From Candidatus Aristotella avistercoris (GTDB lineage Bacteria > Bacillota > Clostridia > Oscillospirales > Ruminococcaceae), in NCBI GenBank assembly GCA_904397835.1, contig CAJFOV010000025.1, positions 1 through 61,831 on the forward strand: a stretch of DNA of 61,831 nucleotides, read 5' to 3'. Numbering within the stretch: position 1 is the stretch's first letter; every line of letters starts with the position of its first letter. Position numbers and translations under genes: made by a program. The notes below the pieces were generated by a model that worked only from the letters and a program-made list of their open reading frames with translations, did no database searches and had not been told where the DNA came from. Below are positions 17,368-25,411 of the stretch, piece after piece.

Positions 17368-18087
17368 ATGCAATACCGAACCACCCGCCGGGCCGCCTTT
17401 TTGCAGCGGCCCAACCGCTTTATTGCCCTGTGTGACCTGGATGGGGAGACGGTGCGGGCCCATGTGAAAAATACCGGCCGGTGCCGGGAACTGCTGGTGC
17501 CGGGCTGCACCGTCTACCTGGAGGAGAGCGGCAACCCCAACCGGTCCACTGCCTACTCGCTCATTGGGGTGGAGAAGGGAAACCTGCGGATCAACATGGA
17601 TTCCCAGGCCCCCAACCGCATCTTTCAGGAGGGGGTGGAGCAGGGAATCATCGCCCTGCCGGAGATGGCGGGGTACACCCTCCTAAAGGGGGAGCAGACC
17701 TTCCGCCACTCCCGCTTCGACTTCTATTGGGAGTCCCCTACCGCCCGGGGTTTTGTGGAGATCAAGGGGGTCACGTTGGAGGAGGGGGGCAGGGCCTACT
17801 TCCCAGACGCCCCCACAGAGCGGGGGATCAAGCACCTCCAGGAGCTGTCCCAGGCGGTGGGGGAGGGCTACTGCGGTTCCCTGGTGTTCATTGTGCAGAT
17901 GAAGGGGGTCGCCAGCGTCACCCCCAATTGGGCCACCCACCCCGCCTTTGGCTTGGCGGTGCAGGCGGCCCAACAGGCCGGGGTGGCCGTCCACTGCTAT
18001 GACTGCCAGGTGGGGCCAGATTGGGTCCGGGCGGACACCCCCGTGCCCTTCCTGCTGGACATGCCCCATATCCTGGCACTGGAATAG
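17368..18087 (+). CDS. sfsA: SfsA family nuclease-like protein
   Basis: The 239-residue protein matches the sugar fermentation stimulation protein A family. It has an N-terminal OB-like domain (FIALCDLDGETVRAHVKNTG, with the conserved CxELL-type GRCRELLVPG) and a C-terminal restriction-nuclease-like core with SRFDFYW, the acidic-lysine pair in FVEIKGVTLEE, FPDAPTERGIKHL and QMKGV. The E-x-K arrangement suggests metal-dependent nucleic-acid chemistry. E. coli SfsA was first found through effects on maltose use, and its true role is not settled. It precedes the patatin gene, with a 45-nt gap. Confidence 0.92.
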   Translation: MQYRTTRRAAFLQRPNRFIALCDLDGETVRAHVKNTGRCRELLVPGCTVYLEESGNPNRSTAYSLIGVEKGNLRINMDSQAPNRIFQEGVEQGIIALPEMAGYTLLKGEQTFRHSRFDFYWESPTARGFVEIKGVTLEEGGRAYFPDAPTERGIKHLQELSQAVGEGYCGSLVFIVQMKGVASVTPNWATHPAFGLAVQAAQQAGVAVHCYDCQVGPDWVRADTPVPFLLDMPHILALE

Positions 18088-18132
18088 AGGAAGGGATCAA
18101 ACTTGCTGCAAAACAGGGAGGAGAGGATAACC

Positions 18133-18978
18133 ATGGAAAAAGTCGGACTGGTCTTGGAGGGCGGCGGCATGCGGGGGGTCTTTACCTCCGGGGTGCTGGA
18201 CTGCATGATGGAGCACGGGCTGTATCTGTCCAATGTGTATGGCGTTTCCGCCGGGGCCTGCAACGGGGCCAACTATGTCTCCAGGCAGCCGGGGCGCAGC
18301 ATCCAGATCAACAGCATCTTCTGCCAAAACCGGCGGTACATGGGCTATTGGACCCTGCTGCGGGAGCGCAGCGTCTTCAGCTTTGATTTTTTGCTCAAGG
18401 GTTCCGACCAGGTGATCCCCTTTGACCGGGAGACCTTTTGGCGCTCCCCGGTGAACTTCCAGGCGGGGGTGACCAACCTCCTCACCGGCAAGGCGGACTT
18501 TATCCCCAAGGAGCGGATGGACGAGGACTTCACCGCCATCCGGGCATCCAGCTCCCTGCCGCTCATGTCCCCCATCGTGCTGGTGGACGGGATCCCCTGC
18601 CTGGACGGCGGCCTGAGCGAGGCCATTCCCATCCTCCAGTCGGAGCGGGAGGGCAACCAGAAGCATGTCATCGTCCTGACCCGCCAACACGGCTATGTCA
18701 AGGGCAGCTACCGCATGATGCCCGCCGCCCGGGAGCGGTACAAGGCATACCCCGCCTTCCTGCAGGCCCTGGAGCACCGGCAGGAGATGTACAACGAGCT
18801 GGTGTTCCACTGTGAACGGCTGGCCCGCCAGGGCAAGGCGTTTTTGATCCGCCCCCAGCGCCCGGTGCACTTCCGCACCGTGGAGCGGGATGTGGACAAG
18901 ATCCAGGATCTCTACCGCCAGGGGTATGCCCAGGCAGAGCGCAACTGGCAGGCCCTGGAGGCATTTTTGAAGGACTAG
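18133..18978 (+). CDS. Patatin-like phospholipase (RssA/YlbK type)
   Basis: The 281-residue protein starts at ATG 18133, preceded by GGAGAGGATAACC; the earlier in-frame ATG at 18103 lacks a site. It has the patatin hallmarks: oxyanion loop GGGMRG (residues 10-15), nucleophile Ser in GVSAG (Ser39), and the catalytic Asp in CLDGGLSEA, together a Ser-Asp dyad for hydrolysing acyl lipids. There is no signal peptide, so it should act on the inner membrane face or in the cytosol. Substrates are unknown. A terminator follows. Confidence 0.9.
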   Translation: MEKVGLVLEGGGMRGVFTSGVLDCMMEHGLYLSNVYGVSAGACNGANYVSRQPGRSIQINSIFCQNRRYMGYWTLLRERSVFSFDFLLKGSDQVIPFDRETFWRSPVNFQAGVTNLLTGKADFIPKERMDEDFTAIRASSSLPLMSPIVLVDGIPCLDGGLSEAIPILQSEREGNQKHVIVLTRQHGYVKGSYRMMPAARERYKAYPAFLQALEHRQEMYNELVFHCERLARQGKAFLIRPQRPVHFRTVERDVDKIQDLYRQGYAQAERNWQALEAFLKD

Positions 18979-19034
18979 GGCCTGTGTTGGCCGTGGAAAC
19001 CATTCCGGTGTGATAAAAAAAGATTGGAGCTTCA

Positions 19035-19064
19035 GGGGCCCTTCCAGATGGAGGGCCCCTATTT
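19035..19064 (+). terminator. Terminator after the patatin-like gene
   Basis: GGGGCCCTTCC pairs with GGAGGGCCCC (one bulge), followed by TATTT. Confidence 0.75.
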
Positions 19065-19146
19065 GGCGTGGAGCCGGAAGGAGAAGAACGTTGTGGATTT
19101 CAATTTGTAAAAATGAAATAAAATGGCGAATCCAGGGGAAATATGG

Positions 19147-19152
19147 TATACT
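19147..19152 (+). promoter_or_regulatory. -10 element of the lipoprotein gene
   Basis: TATACT lies 21 nt upstream of the chosen start; the -35 position (about 19124) reads TGGCGA, a poor match. Confidence 0.4.
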
Positions 19153-19173
19153 GTTCCCGAGGAGGGGATGCCC

Positions 19174-20073
19174 ATGAGCGGAACACACGGCGGCCTGTTG
19201 GCCCTGCTCCTGGTTGGTGTGCTGGCCCTGACCGGTTGTGAGGAGGACGGGGTCAACAGGGTCAATTTCCCTGACAGGGGCCCGGGGACAACCCTTTTGT
19301 ATCGGGAGACCCAGAAGCTGCAGGAGGAACTGGCCCAGATTGTCCAGGAGAACGATCTGGATCTGGTGGTGGACAGCGCCATTGAGGGGAGCTACGTCAG
19401 GGCATCCTTTGACATTGAGGAGCCCAAACGAAACGACACCTGGCGCAGGTCCGATGGGTCCGTCGAAAAGGAGCAGGACGACGAGACGGAATCGGTGTTA
19501 AATGGCTTCACAGTGTGGAGCGATCTGGGGAAGGACAGCCAGTTTGGCCAGAATATGGTGACGATGGTCTACCTGTGGGCGGACCCCCAGCTGGAGCTGG
19601 AGGAGGCCCAAAGCCTGGCCCAACAGCTGCTGGCACAGCTGGGTGGGACGTCCAACTACCTGGTGGAGCCGTACGGAGACGTGATATTTGTTTTGAACCG
19701 CACAAGCAGCGATCGGATCCGCTTGGATGTCCACGCCCAAGAGGACCTGCAGGGCTTTGCCAGAAAATCCCTCTACCAACCGGTGGACTACCAGGAGGCG
19801 TGCGACCCCAGCCCCTATGAGGAGCACAAGTATTGGCTGGAGGGCACGGTGTTGGCGATGGAGCAGGCGACGTATTGGGCCCAAACGACACGCTACACGG
19901 TGCAGGCCACCGATGGACACCTCTACGAGCTGCGCAACAGTTATGCGCTGCACCCCTATCGGCTGGAGGAGGGGAAGGCCTACCGTTTCTATGGCAACCT
20001 GGGGAACAATTCTGCAACAGATCTGCCATATCTCTATATCGCTCGGTGGGAGCCGCTGGATACCGGCTCCTGA
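19174..20073 (+). CDS. Lipoprotein of unknown function
   Basis: The ATG at 19174 has GGAGGGG 6 nt upstream and gives 299 residues. The N-terminus is a lipoprotein signal: a short start, hydrophobic LLALLLVGVLALTGC with the lipobox LTGC, then an acidic EEDG. The mature part has an N-terminal region predicted to be helical (LYRETQKLQEELAQIVQ) and a mixed alpha/beta body, ending with a possible OB-like segment (EGKAYRFYGNL). No named domain was recognised. It should be anchored to the outer face of the membrane. It is probably monocistronic. Confidence 0.78.
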   Translation: MSGTHGGLLALLLVGVLALTGCEEDGVNRVNFPDRGPGTTLLYRETQKLQEELAQIVQENDLDLVVDSAIEGSYVRASFDIEEPKRNDTWRRSDGSVEKEQDDETESVLNGFTVWSDLGKDSQFGQNMVTMVYLWADPQLELEEAQSLAQQLLAQLGGTSNYLVEPYGDVIFVLNRTSSDRIRLDVHAQEDLQGFARKSLYQPVDYQEACDPSPYEEHKYWLEGTVLAMEQATYWAQTTRYTVQATDGHLYELRNSYALHPYRLEEGKAYRFYGNLGNNSATDLPYLYIARWEPLDTGS

Positions 20074-20077
20074 GCCT

Positions 20078-20113
20078 GAGGGGGCCTGCTGCCGAAAGGT
20101 GGAGGGCCCCCTC
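20078..20113 (+). terminator. Inverted repeat after the lipoprotein gene
   Basis: GAGGGGGCC pairs with GGCCCCCTC across an 18-nt loop, but no T run follows, so this is a weak terminator call. Confidence 0.4.
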
Positions 20114-20191
20114 AAACATTGATTCCCGGTTGGGGACAGGTATATGGGGGAGAAAAGGGCTTGATCTTGCCAAAATCCTCCCCCTTTCTGT

Positions 20192-20220
20192 TTGTATTTT
20201 AATGGGAGAAGTGCTATAAT
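20192..20220 (+). promoter_or_regulatory. Promoter of metG-tatD
   Basis: TTGTAT and a perfect TATAAT are 17 nt apart, 44 nt upstream of the metG start. Confidence 0.85.
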
Positions 20221-20263
20221 AAGACGACACATCAGGCCGGCGCCAAAAGGAGGATCACCAGGA

Positions 20264-22213
20264 ATGGAAAAAAAGACTTTTTATATCACAACCCCCATCT
20301 ATTACCCGTCTGACAAGCTGCACATTGGACATGCCTACTGCACCGTGGCGGCGGACACCATGGCACGCTTCAAACGCCTGCAGGGCTATGATGTCATGTT
20401 TCTCACCGGAACTGACGAGCATGGCCAAAAGATCGAGGATATTGCCAAGGCCAAGGGCATGACCCCCAAGGCCTATGTGGACGGGGTGGTCGCCGGCATC
20501 AAGGATCTGTGGAAGCTCATGAACATCTCCAACGACCGGTTCATCCGCACCACCGACGACTACCACGAGCAGGCGGTACAGAAGATCTTCAAGCGCCTGT
20601 ATGAGCAGGGGGACATCTACAAAGGAGAGTACAAGGGCAAGTACTGCAAGCCCTGTGAATCCTTTTGGACCGACAGCCAGCTGGTGGACGGCAAGTGCCC
20701 CGACTGCGGCCGCGAGGTGGTGGAGGCCCACGAGGAGGCCTACTTCTTCCGCCTGTCGGCCTATGCGGACCGGTTGGTGAAGTACTATGAGGAGCACCCG
20801 GACTTTATGGAGCCCCAGTCCCGCCTGAACGAGATGATCAACAACTTCATCAAGCCTGGGCTGGAGGATCTGTGCGTCTCCAGAACCTCCTTCAAGTGGG
20901 GCATCCCGGTGGATTTTGACCCCAACCATGTGGTGTATGTGTGGGTGGACGCCCTGTCCAACTACATCACCGCCCTGGGCTACGGCAACGACAAGTACCA
21001 CGACTTTGACAAATACTGGCCCGCCGACGTGCACCTGGTGGGCAAGGAGATCATGCGCTTCCACTCCATCATCTGGCCCGCCATGCTCATGGCCCTGGAC
21101 CTGCCCCTGCCCAAAAAGGTCTTTGGCCACGGCTGGCTGCTGTTGGAGGGCGGCAAGATGAGCAAATCCAAGGGGAACGTGGTGGACCCGGTGGTCCTGT
21201 GCAACCGGTACGGGGTGGATGCCATCCGCTACTTCCTCATGCGGGAGATCCCCTTTGGCTCGGACGGGGTCTTTTCCAACGAGTCCCTCATTACCCGCAT
21301 CAACTCGGACCTTGCCAACGACCTGGGCAACCTGGTCTCCCGCACCGTCTCCATGGTGGAGAAGTACTTCGGCGGAACCCTGCCGGTGGAGCGGGAGGCC
21401 GAACCCCTGGACGATGAGCTGATCGCCATGGCCCAGGGGTTGCGGGACAAGGTGGCGGACAACATCGACCGCTTCCAGCTGCCCCAAGCCCTGGGGGAGA
21501 TCTTCAAGCTCATCTCCCGCAGCAATAAGTATATTGACGAGACCACTCCCTGGGCCCTGGGCAAGGATGAGAGCAAGCGCGCCCGCCTGGCCACCGTCCT
21601 CTACAACCTGTTGGAGTCCATCCGGGTTGCCTCCGTGCTCCTGACCCCCTTTATGCCCCAGACCGCCCCGAAGATCTGGGAGCAGGTGGGCGTGCCCCAG
21701 GAGCTGACCACCTGGGAGAGCGTGGCCTCCTTTGGCCAGCTGCCTGCCGAAGTGACGGTGAAGAAGGGGGAGACCCTCTTCCCCCGCATCGACCTGGCCA
21801 AGGAGCTCCAGGAGCTGGAGGAGGCCATGAAGGCCGCCCAACAGCCCAAGGAGGAGAAGAAGGAGAGCGCCGTCCCGGGTATTGCCCCCCTGATCGACAT
21901 CGACACCTTTATGAAGGGGGATCTGCGGGTGGCCAAGATTGTGGAGTGTGTGCCGGTCAAGCGGGCCAAAAAGCTCCTGAAACTCCAGTTGGACGACGGG
22001 CTGGGAGGCCGGCAGGTGGTCTCCGGCATTGCCCCCTGGTACAAACCTGAGGACCTGGTGGGGAAAAAGGTCATCATCGTGGCCAACCTCCAGCCGGTCA
22101 AGCTCTGCGGGGAGGAGTCCCAGGGCATGATTCTGGCCGCTGACGCCGGGGAGAACGACGTGAAAGTCCTCTTTGTGGACGACAGCGTCCCCGCCGGCTC
22201 CAAGATCCACTAG
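20264..22213 (+). CDS. metG: Methionyl-tRNA synthetase
   Basis: MetG charges tRNA-Met with methionine. From ATG 20264 (AGGAGG upstream) the protein has 649 residues. The class I signature HIGH is at residues 20-23, the KMSKS motif in GGKMSKSKGNV near residue 300, and a zinc-knuckle region has CKPC and CPDC. The C-terminal about 105 residues (from IDIDTFMKGDLRVAKI) are the EMAP/Arc1p-like tRNA-binding and dimerisation domain. This is the long bacterial form. It is followed 4 nt later by tatD, a very common gene order in Firmicutes. Confidence 0.97.
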   Translation: MEKKTFYITTPIYYPSDKLHIGHAYCTVAADTMARFKRLQGYDVMFLTGTDEHGQKIEDIAKAKGMTPKAYVDGVVAGIKDLWKLMNISNDRFIRTTDDYHEQAVQKIFKRLYEQGDIYKGEYKGKYCKPCESFWTDSQLVDGKCPDCGREVVEAHEEAYFFRLSAYADRLVKYYEEHPDFMEPQSRLNEMINNFIKPGLEDLCVSRTSFKWGIPVDFDPNHVVYVWVDALSNYITALGYGNDKYHDFDKYWPADVHLVGKEIMRFHSIIWPAMLMALDLPLPKKVFGHGWLLLEGGKMSKSKGNVVDPVVLCNRYGVDAIRYFLMREIPFGSDGVFSNESLITRINSDLANDLGNLVSRTVSMVEKYFGGTLPVEREAEPLDDELIAMAQGLRDKVADNIDRFQLPQALGEIFKLISRSNKYIDETTPWALGKDESKRARLATVLYNLLESIRVASVLLTPFMPQTAPKIWEQVGVPQELTTWESVASFGQLPAEVTVKKGETLFPRIDLAKELQELEEAMKAAQQPKEEKKESAVPGIAPLIDIDTFMKGDLRVAKIVECVPVKRAKKLLKLQLDDGLGGRQVVSGIAPWYKPEDLVGKKVIIVANLQPVKLCGEESQGMILAADAGENDVKVLFVDDSVPAGSKIH

Positions 22214-22217
22214 GGCC

Positions 22218-22985
22218 ATGGAACATATTTTTGACACCCATGCCCACTATGACGATCCCCGCTTTGCAGAGGACCGGGACGTCCTCCTGGCCTCCATGGG
22301 GGAGCGGGGGGTGGCCCGCATCGTCAACGTGGGGTCCGACCTTGACACCAGCCGTCAGAGCATCGCTCTGGCCCGCCGGTTCCCCATGGTCTACTGCTCC
22401 GTGGGGGTCCACCCCGATGGGGCGGACCGGGTTCCGCCGGACTACCTGGAGCAGCTCGCCGCCCTGAGCCGGGCGGACAAGGTGGTGGCCCTGGGGGAGA
22501 TCGGCCTGGATTACTACTATGGAAAAGAGACCCGGGAGGCCCAGCTGCGGGTCTTCCGGGAGCAGCTGGCCCTGGCCAAGGACCTGGATCTGCCGGTGAT
22601 CATTCACGACCGGGATGCCCACGGGGACACCATGGACCTGCTGCGGGAGTTCCGGCCCCGAGGCATTGTCCACTGCTACTCCGGATCGGCAGAGATGGCC
22701 AGAGAACTGGTGAAGCTGGGCATGTATGTGGGCTTCACAGGGGTGGTCACCTTTAAAAACGCCCGCAAGGCCCTGGAGGCGGTGGCGGCCCTTCCCCTGG
22801 ACCGGATCCTCTTGGAGACCGACTGCCCCTACATGGCGCCGGTGCCCTACCGGGGCAAGCGGTGTGATTCCTCCATGCTGCCTCAGACGGCCCAGGCCAT
22901 TGCCCAGGTCAAAGGGGTGGATCCCCAGGCGCTGGTGGACCAGACCTATGAGAACGGCTGCGCGGTCTATTCCCTGCCCCGCTGA
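22218..22985 (+). CDS. tatD: TatD family metal-dependent deoxyribonuclease
   Basis: The 255-residue TIM-barrel hydrolase begins at ATG 22218, giving FDTHAHYDDPRF with the HxH metal ligands. Further motifs are GEIGLDYYY, IIHDRDAH, VHCYSGS and LLETDCPYMAP, all diagnostic of TatD/YcfH. TatD enzymes are 3'-5' exonucleases or related amidohydrolases acting in DNA turnover and repair. The gene follows metG by 4 nt and is almost certainly cotranscribed with it. Confidence 0.94.
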   Translation: MEHIFDTHAHYDDPRFAEDRDVLLASMGERGVARIVNVGSDLDTSRQSIALARRFPMVYCSVGVHPDGADRVPPDYLEQLAALSRADKVVALGEIGLDYYYGKETREAQLRVFREQLALAKDLDLPVIIHDRDAHGDTMDLLREFRPRGIVHCYSGSAEMARELVKLGMYVGFTGVVTFKNARKALEAVAALPLDRILLETDCPYMAPVPYRGKRCDSSMLPQTAQAIAQVKGVDPQALVDQTYENGCAVYSLPR

Positions 22986-23066
22986 TGCGCCCAGAGGAGG
23001 GGCGCAACCTGTTTCCCGCCCGCTGGCGGAACCCATCCACTCCAGACCCTTTGGGAGGAACTGTCT

Positions 23067-23825
23067 GTGAATGAATATGAGCTCTTGAACATTGCCACTG
23101 CCATCGGCAAGCGCATGATGGAGTGCGGGGCGGAGATTTACCGGGTGGAGGAGACCATCCTCTACCTGTGCAAGGCCTACGACATCCCACAGGTGGACGT
23201 CTTTGCCATCCCCACCAGCATTGTGGTGACCATCGGCATGTCTGACGACCGTTTTTTGACCCGGACCAAGCGGGTCTATGCCCGGGGCAACGATATGGAC
23301 AAGCTGGACCGCTTCAACAACCTGTGCCGGTGCATCTGCCGGGAAAAACTGACCTATCAACAGGTGCAGGAGGAGATCCAGACCATTGAACACAGCCCCA
23401 CCTATGGGACAGTGGCCAAAATCTTTGCCCACATGTTGGCGTCCGTGGCCTTCTGCTTCTTCTTTGGCGGCACCGTGTGGGATGCCACCGTCTCTGCCGT
23501 CATCGGCGCAGCCATCTACTTTTTGAGCCGCACCATCAACCTGCTGGAGCGCAACCCCTTTTTCAACACCATGATCAACAGCGCCGTCTCCGCCTGCCTG
23601 GCCTACTGGTCGGTCCATGTGGGGTGGGGGATCAACATGGATATGATCATCATCGGTCCCCTGATGCTGCTGGTGCCGGGGATCACCATCACCAACTCCA
23701 TGCGGGACATCATCGCTGGGGATTTTATCACCGGCTGGACCAAGGTGGAGGAGGCCTTTCTCACAGCTGCCGGAATTGCTCTGGGCACCATGGTCCCCCT
23801 GAGCCTGCTGGGAATGGGGGGATAG
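23067..23825 (+). CDS. Threonine/serine exporter, ThrE N-terminal-type subunit
   Basis: The gene starts with GTG 23067 behind GGGAGG and encodes 252 residues. The soluble N-terminal half carries the ThrE (DUF1212) signature: GKRMMECGAEIYRVEETI, then the VFAIPTSIVVT segment. Five or so membrane helices follow (residues about 115-250), including LVPGITITNSMRDI. ThrE proteins use proton-motive force to export threonine or serine. Here the transporter is split into two genes; the partner starts 3 nt later. The true substrate in anaerobes is not established. Confidence 0.88.
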   Translation: MNEYELLNIATAIGKRMMECGAEIYRVEETILYLCKAYDIPQVDVFAIPTSIVVTIGMSDDRFLTRTKRVYARGNDMDKLDRFNNLCRCICREKLTYQQVQEEIQTIEHSPTYGTVAKIFAHMLASVAFCFFFGGTVWDATVSAVIGAAIYFLSRTINLLERNPFFNTMINSAVSACLAYWSVHVGWGINMDMIIIGPLMLLVPGITITNSMRDIIAGDFITGWTKVEEAFLTAAGIALGTMVPLSLLGMGG

Positions 23826-23828
23826 CGG

Positions 23829-24323
23829 ATGGAACTGTTTTTGCCCTGCTTTTATGGATTTTTGGGGGCCATTGGCTTTGGGATGATCTTCAATGTCCGG
23901 GGCCTCAAGCTGCTCATGGGCTGTGTGGGCGGCTTTTTGAGCTGGCTGGTGTACCTGCTCCTGGCCGGCTGCTTTGAGACGGACATCCCCCAATATTTCT
24001 TTGGTACCGTGGCCATGGCCGTCTTCTCTGAGGTGATGGCCCGGATCTTCAAGTCGCCGGTGACGGTGTTTCTCTGCCCCGGCCTGATCCCCCTGGTGCC
24101 CGGGAGCACCATCTATTACACCATGGAGCACTTTGTCAATGGAGAGATGGACCAGTGTATGGAGTATGGCACCTACACCATTGAGATTGCCGCCGCCCTG
24201 GCCCTGGGGATCCTTGTGACCTCCTCGGTGGTGCGGCTCTGGTCCTCCGGCCAGCGGAAGTTTAAACTGCTCCGATCCCGCCGCGCCGCTGCAAAGGGGG
24301 CCAACTCTCCCCAGCAGCAATGA
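23829..24323 (+). CDS. Threonine/serine exporter, small membrane subunit (ThrE_2/DUF3815)
   Basis: The 164-residue protein is the second half of a split ThrE transporter. It has four to five membrane helices and the family's LCPGLIPLVPGSTIYYTM segment, the counterpart of the LVPGITITN motif in the first subunit. It starts 3 nt after the first gene with GGGGGAT as ribosome site. Together the two proteins should equal one ten-helix ThrE. A strong terminator follows. Confidence 0.88.
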   Translation: MELFLPCFYGFLGAIGFGMIFNVRGLKLLMGCVGGFLSWLVYLLLAGCFETDIPQYFFGTVAMAVFSEVMARIFKSPVTVFLCPGLIPLVPGSTIYYTMEHFVNGEMDQCMEYGTYTIEIAAALALGILVTSSVVRLWSSGQRKFKLLRSRRAAAKGANSPQQQ

Positions 24324-24344
24324 CAGATGAATTTTTGAACAGAA

Positions 24345-24383
24345 GGGCCCCCAAGCTGCCGGAGATTCGGCGGCCTGGGGGCC
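24345..24383 (+). terminator. Terminator after the ThrE genes
   Basis: GGGCCCCC pairs with GGGGGCCC, with an inner GCCG/CGGC stem. The tail is only moderately T-rich. Confidence 0.65.
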
Positions 24384-24436
24384 CATAGTGTTGCTTTGAT
24401 CTTCTATTTCCCGCTTTGCAGTGTGGCGCGGATCTC

Positions 24437-24649
24437 TCACTTTTTCTCCTGCAGGACCAGAGCGGCAAAGGCCTCAAAGGAGTCGCTGGACCGGCCCTCC
24501 GACCTTGGAACCAGGTGGTAGAAACAGTTTGGAATCTCCTGCAGACGCAGATTTTTCTGGATGCAGGGGGCACACCCCTTGTCGTGCTTGGTGGGGTGCA
24601 GGGGACATGCCAGGTTGCTGCAGGTGCAGAATGTGCTGAGGTTCTCCAT
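24437..24649 (-). CDS. DUF6485 family cysteine-rich small protein
   Basis: The ATG at 24649 has an AGGGAGAAGG site and gives 70 residues starting MENLSTFCTCSNLACPLHP. Six cysteines sit in the first 50 residues: CTC, LACPLHP, KGCAPC and IPNC. This is the pattern of the DUF6485 family of Clostridia, likely a small metal-binding protein; the metal is not known. The upstream leader (to about 24840) contains strong inverted repeats. Confidence 0.8.
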   Translation of the reverse strand: MENLSTFCTCSNLACPLHPTKHDKGCAPCIQKNLRLQEIPNCFYHLVPRSEGRSSDSFEAFAALVLQEKK

Positions 24650-24749
24650 CCTTCTCCCTCCCCTTGAATCATTTGCTACTATCATACCTCTGCATTCCAA
24701 AAATGTCCAGGTCCACGGCAGATGTAAACGACCAAGAATCGGGAGCACC

Positions 24750-24834
24750 GGACAAGGGAGCTCTTTGTCCAGAGGTTCGGAACAGATCGGAGGTGGCAGT
24801 TCCCGCCATGGGAACAGGCGTGGTACACGCCACC
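24750..24834. other. Cluster of inverted repeats upstream of the DUF6485 gene
   Basis: Three perfect stems are visible: GGACAA/TTGTCC (24750-24770), GTTCCC-gccat-GGGAAC (24799-24815) and GGCGTG-gta-CACGCC (24817-24831). An outer GGTGGC/GCCACC pairing (24792-24797 with 24829-24834) competes with the third. It could be a structured 5' leader on the minus strand. The rest of the 24650-25237 gap is AT-rich and shows no gene. Confidence 0.45.
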
Positions 24835-25237
24835 TTGTCATCGAAAAAAGAGATATTTACAGATAGTAACAAAATAGATATTTATATTGAAAAATAGTAA
24901 AAATTTTAGTACAATAACTATGAGATATTTGTGTAATGGCATTGTAATAGGGGCGATACCGATGTTTTGTGACCACCACCATGAGATCGGTCCATAGAAT
25001 GACAAGATCAAAGGAAGATATGGCTTGAAGGGATCACTGGTATAGGATGTGGGCGTATCAGGCCCATTGATGCGACCATTGTTGTTCGATGTTGGATCGA
25101 CTGTTCCCACAAAGATCCGGCGGAACTCCAATTAAAATTGCAAATAAGCGGGGCGTGCAACAGGTTGTGGCGAGCCTTCCCGGCATGTATGTTCTCATTT
25201 CCATATCTCCCATGTAACATAAGGGGTGGTATAATTG

Positions 25238-25345
25238 ATGCAGGTGATGGTCTATTTGAACGGCGCGTTGGTCATTTTGGAACTGGTTGCCCTGCTCTTG
25301 GGGATCGCATGTATGATCAAATATTTGACCCGCAGCAAGAAATAA
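25238..25345 (+). CDS. 35-residue single-helix membrane peptide
   Basis: The ATG at 25238 follows AAGGGGTGG at 8 nt. The peptide starts MQVMVYLNGALVILEL, continues as one hydrophobic helix to about residue 27, and ends KYLTRSKK, giving a positive-inside C-terminus. Its size and layout resemble holin-like or type I toxin peptides and also small membrane regulators. No antisense partner was found. The strong hairpin at 25360-25382 follows. Confidence 0.45.
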   Translation: MQVMVYLNGALVILELVALLLGIACMIKYLTRSKK

Positions 25346-25353
25346 GCTTATTT

Positions 25354-25382
25354 GAAAAAGGAGGGGGCCTATGGCCCCCTCC
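25354..25382 (-). terminator. Terminator of the FemX-like gene (bidirectional)
   Basis: A perfect 10-bp stem GGAGGGGGCC/GGCCCCCTCC with a 3-nt loop is followed on the minus strand by TTTTTC. It may also serve the small plus-strand ORF. Confidence 0.8.
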
Positions 25383-25411
25383 TCGGTCTGTGGTTGCATG
25401 TTTGGCCCCTG

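Noticed and set aside
20255-22237. 660-codon minus-strand frame across metG
   Set aside because: His/Gly/Val-rich composition is typical of the antisense of GC-rich genes; metG on the plus strand is certain.
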